From Macrotis lagotis (taxonomy: Eukaryota > Chordata > Mammalia > Peramelemorphia > Peramelidae), in contig NC_133666.1 of assembly GCF_037893015.1 (NCBI RefSeq), positions 566,837,237 through 566,901,236 on the forward strand: DNA of 64,000 bases. Reading direction: 5' to 3'. The notes below the pieces were generated by a model. The model searched no databases and was not told the DNA's origin. It saw nothing but the letters and a program-made list of their open reading frames with translations. Numbering within the stretch: position 1 is the stretch's first letter; every line of letters begins with the position of its first letter. Position numbers and translations under genes: made by a program. Positions 60,451 to 64,000 of the stretch are shown in pieces.

Positions 60451-61269
60451 TGTCTGGCTCTATTTCTTAGTCACTATCTCTGACTCTATTTCTCTTTCTT
60501 ATTTGCTGGTTTTTACCCTTCTGTCTTCAAACATGCCTGAGTCTCCCTCATCCTTAAAAATCAAACAAACAAAAACCCACTAACTCTACTCTTCTCTCCA
60601 ATTGCCCTTTGCAATCTGACTTTTGACCTCATTACTAAACTGAAATCTCCAAAGTTATCAATAATCTCTTTGTTTTAATAGTAATTTGTCATTTAACAAA
60701 GTATTGAACATTATGAAACTAATGACCTGGCAAAAATTACTCAATCAATCCTTGGCTCTAAATGTCAAACTATCTCTGGCCTACCCCAAGAGTCTGGGAG
60801 CAAGATATATCTAAATTGAACTATTCTACCTTTGGGAAAATACTTTTTAAAATAGCTGTAATGGATGTCACTGTCATCTTTGCTCCCACTAACATTTTGC
60901 CATGATAAAAGCATAGGAATGAAACACCAATCATACAACTATCAAAAAGTTGTGATTTTCGGTATCTGGTTCCAAAGCACCTTATACCTCAGAAGCCTCA
61001 AAATAAAACTTCATCTGTTTTTGTCCCTGGAGAGCAATATAATTCTTCCTCTAATCCTTGACTTTTGATCTTGATCTTTAGCCACTTTAATTTTTAAAAA
61101 TTAAATTTAAATTAATTTTAATTCCATTTTTAGAATTTTAAATCTTAATTAAAATTATTTTTGAAGAGTAGAGCCTTCTATATTTCAATCAATGCTTTGA
61201 GATAAGCTATGTGAATAAAACAACTTGAAGAGTTGTTTTTAATTATCATCATCAACAACATCATCAACA

Positions 61270-61620
61270 ATAGCAGTAGCTAATATTTATATGTGTGGGG
61301 CATTGTGCTAAAGGCTTTATATTTATTATAATCATTAAATCCTGGTCACTGCTAATATGAGTGAAAAGATTTAAATGCAGAATAAGAGAAGAGAGAGTCC
61401 AGAAAATCTGAACTTTTTCTCTTCCAGTCCTGGGAGAGCGATATTACCATTATCCCTATTTTACAATTAAGGAAAGTGCAGCAGATAGAGATATTAAGTG
61501 ACTTGCCTAGGGTCACAGAGTTGTCTCTGTATGTCTAAGGCTAGATTTAAACTCTGATCTTCTTAACTCCAGGTCTAGGACTATCCAATGTTCCACCTTA
61601 TTACACTAAATTAGTGACTA
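61270..61620 (-). mobile_element. MIR interrupted by an inverted local copy
   Basis: MIR sequence on both sides (TTGTGCTAAAGGCTTTATAT, then ACCATTATCCCTATTTTACA and GACTTGCCTAGGGTCACAGA). Its middle holds the 85-bp segment 61341-61425. Confidence 0.8.
61341..61425 (+). repeat. Inverted duplication, left arm (85 bp)
   Basis: Reverse complement of 62218-62302 with one mismatch. Confidence 0.97.
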
Positions 61621-62217
61621 AATTAACAAAAGACATTAAACATTTTATTGATTGTGATGCTAGCTCTACCTAATGGGCTTTCTTCATTTTTTTCTATATG
61701 ATATAGGCAAATTCATCTTTGACTTTATGAAAAACTTCAAGTCATTGCTATTATGACAAAATCCAAAGCATTAACTGTTTCCTATGAAATTTAGAGTTTT
61801 TACGGTTTGGAATAATTCCATTCATTGAAGGTTAGATTCCATGTTACTAAGTCATTGTTGAGATGGGCATTCTCATAGGAAAATAAATGAAAAAGTGTTT
61901 CCTTAGTAACAGCAGAAATAAAAGTTTCCATGCCCTAGTGAATTACCAGAAATCTTTTCACTTTTTTTCAAACCCATTGTGAATGTTAAAGATAAGCAAA
62001 AATTGGCAAAAAGACAGCATTAGTCTGTATAAGGCTTTTAAAAATTGTTTTATTATGAAGTCAAATAATTTCACTGCAGAGATATCTATGTTCAAAATTA
62101 TCAACTGAAACTGAATATAATGAATCAAATAGACTTTTTAAGTATTAAGATTTAGACAAAAGACATAATATAGCATAAAAATTCCTCTTTAGTAGATCAA
62201 ATTATTCTTCTCTTCAG

Positions 62218-62302
62218 GGAAGAGAAAAAGTTCAGATTTTCTGTACTCTCTCTTCTCTTATTCTGCATTTAAATCTTTTCACTCATATTAGCAGTGACCA
62301 GG
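62218..62302 (-). repeat. Inverted duplication, right arm (85 bp)
   Basis: Matches the reverse complement of 61341-61425 at 84 of 85 bases. It sits in otherwise unremarkable sequence and is the likely source. Confidence 0.97.
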
Positions 62303-62539
62303 AGCACTCAGGAGTTACATTGAGTTACAAAATAAAAAGAAAACAGTCGTAGAATATGGATGAACAAATCCTGAGCTCCAAGATTCCTATGCTTGAAATA
62401 GACATCAGTTTCTTACTGTAGGAATTTTGCAGTAAGCAAATAATTTCAATTCTATTTAACAAGCATTAATTACATCCCATCTCTATTCTGTCTGAGGTTT
62501 GATGGACAGAACAATGGAATATAATGGAAACAGCAGTGA

Positions 62540-62790
62540 AATTAGATATAAACAATATCAGGTTAAAATCCCCACCTCCAACACTTAGTGTGATTCCTCA
62601 AAAAGAATGCTGAGTGGAGTCAAAATACTTGGAATCAAATCCTCCCTCTGATATTTACTATTTGGGTGTCCTTGGGCAAGTCACTTAGCCTCTTAGTTTC
62701 CTTTTATGTAAGATGAGGGGCTAGGACTAGAGGGTCTCTGAGGTCCAGTCTGTCCTAGATCTATTATTAACTTCCCCTGTATGATCTTAA
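62540..62790 (+). mobile_element. MIR
   Basis: TTGGAATCAAATCCTCCCTC, then TTGGGCAAGTCACTTAGCCT and GTCTCTGAGGTCCAGTCTGT. Confidence 0.75.
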
Positions 62791-63399
62791 CATAAAAGTT
62801 CACAACTTCAGTTTCTTCATATCGCAAGCAAGAAAAATAGTATTTATGAAAACTATCCCTCACAGGATTGCTTCGATCAAGTGAGATCCTGCAACTAAGG
62901 TCTTTTTAAAGCATAAAGTTCTATACAAACATCAGTTGTTCTTACCTTAGTTACAACATTTGAATATAAAATGGGAATACAACATTAACTAAGTGTCTAT
63001 CATATGCCAGGAATTCTGAAAAGCAATGGGGATAGAAAGTCAGAAACAAATATAGTCCCTGTTCTTAAAGAGCATACATTCTAATAATGTGTACTGTGGT
63101 TCCTATGGAGCCATCAGGATTATTTTATTCAGATTTTCCAGAATCTAGAATCAGGGACATTATAAACATTAGGAAGAACCACTGTTTGATGACTTAGTAA
63201 AATGAGATGTTTATGTATCCTTGGGCAACTGGATATATGTGTGTATAGAGAGGAATGCTCACATGTGTAAAATATTGACCAACCTCAATTAAGCATTATC
63301 AAAGCTTTCAACACTTTTACAATAATAGTGATTTGCTTTATTCAAATATTTTAAAAGCTATCATTTATATAAACCATATTTAACGTATGTAATAAAAAA

Positions 63400-63645
63400 T
63401 AGATCAGAACTTAAGAGTCAAAAGACCCATATCTTATACCAAGTCTTACTCAATTTACTTACTCTTTGAATTTGGATAAGACAATTCAGTTTTAGTCCTC
63501 ATATGTAAAATGAAAATAGCAAGATTTGCATAAAATGCAATGCAGAGTGATGAGAAACAAATGAGAGATTATATATATATGTATACATGCAAATATATAT
63601 AAAGTGCTTTCTGTGATATATAAATGAGAAGTTATTATAGTTCTT
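63400..63645 (+). mobile_element. MIR-like remnant
   Basis: CTCATATGTAAAATGAAAAT, then a worn 3' end with AAAGTGCTTTCTGTGATATA. Confidence 0.5.
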
Positions 63646-64000
63646 TGTTATATTTCCTTATCATAACACTATAAATAAGAATAAATAAGAATATGAATAG
63701 TAACACTATGATAGTAATAGTAATAATATGCTATTATCAGCTCAGTTGCAAGCATGACATAGCAACTATCCCCAATTTTTTATGCTATTCTTTTCCTATG
63801 TTCCCTTTGATGGTTACTGATTGCTGGCTCTTATTTAGTGCATTTCTCTAAGCTGCTTACCCCTTGATGGTGGTAGCTGTGGTGGCTGTGGTTGCTGCTG
63901 CTGCTGATCAACCAACTGTTCTAACCTTCTCTCTTAGCTATATCTATATTACTGTTTAGCATCTTTACCTCATTACTTTAGAGAGAATAAATCTTTACTT

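Larger units (their letters stand above)
57475..64000 (+). other. PKHD1L1: PKHD1L1 intron 2 (partial)
   Basis: No exon 3 seen. Contains L2, SINE and MIR copies, a pyrimidine-rich microsatellite and an inverted duplication. Nothing recognised in about 58270-58880, 59520-60290, 60450-61260, 61620-62217, 62800-63400 and 63650-64000. Confidence 0.8.

Noticed and set aside
63880-63912. Short GTGGTGGCTGTGG / TGCTGCTGC run as a coding repeat
   Set aside because: Only a few triplets, with no open frame or splice sites around it.

Overview
The window is vertebrate genomic DNA, almost certainly from a marsupial. The clearest sign is the density of short tRNA-derived SINEs of the GCAGCTAGGTGGC...GTTCAAATC type, several with intact target-site duplications, together with marsupial-type L1 and RTE LINEs and many decayed L2 and MIR copies. 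The SINE 3' form (ACCTAGCTGTGTGGCC..., then CCTTGCAAAAACC) looks Australian-marsupial to me, but I cannot fix the species from sequence alone.

Three protein-coding genes are recognised, in the order and orientation I know from human 8q23: NUDCD1 (minus strand, exons 1-2 only, coding 20323-10684, running off the left edge), ENY2 (plus strand, complete, coding 22625-29849 in four exons after a non-coding first exon) and PKHD1L1 (plus strand, exons 1-2 only, 54744-57474, running off the right edge). All exon borders have GT/AG sites and matching phases. NUDCD1 and ENY2 are head to head and share a CpG-rich promoter of about 380 bp with two ZNF143-type sites. PKHD1L1 starts in its own CpG-rich block at about 54.4-54.85 kb.

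Region by region. 1-10683 is NUDCD1 intron 2: a 5'-end L1 piece, two adjacent processed pseudogenes (HMGN1, then AHCY) that share one target site, a solo LTR inside a SINE, and many SINEs. 10839-20205 is NUDCD1 intron 1, with a 3'-end L1 that has target duplications. 20206-20704 is the shared promoter and first exons. 20705-30045 is ENY2, with a fresh tandem duplication close to its last exon. 30046-54430 is intergenic: microsatellites, MIR/L2/SINE copies, two LTR-like fossils, a 5'-inverted L1 and an RTE LINE. 54744-64000 is the start of PKHD1L1 with two introns.

I found no new gene system. The real points of interest are structural: a target site used twice by two retrocopies, an 85-bp inverted local copy inside a MIR, a 170-bp local duplication, a fold-back SINE, a SINE-RTE tail match, and a shorter ENY2 N-terminus. 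Calls of gene identity rest on recall of family sequences; no search was run.
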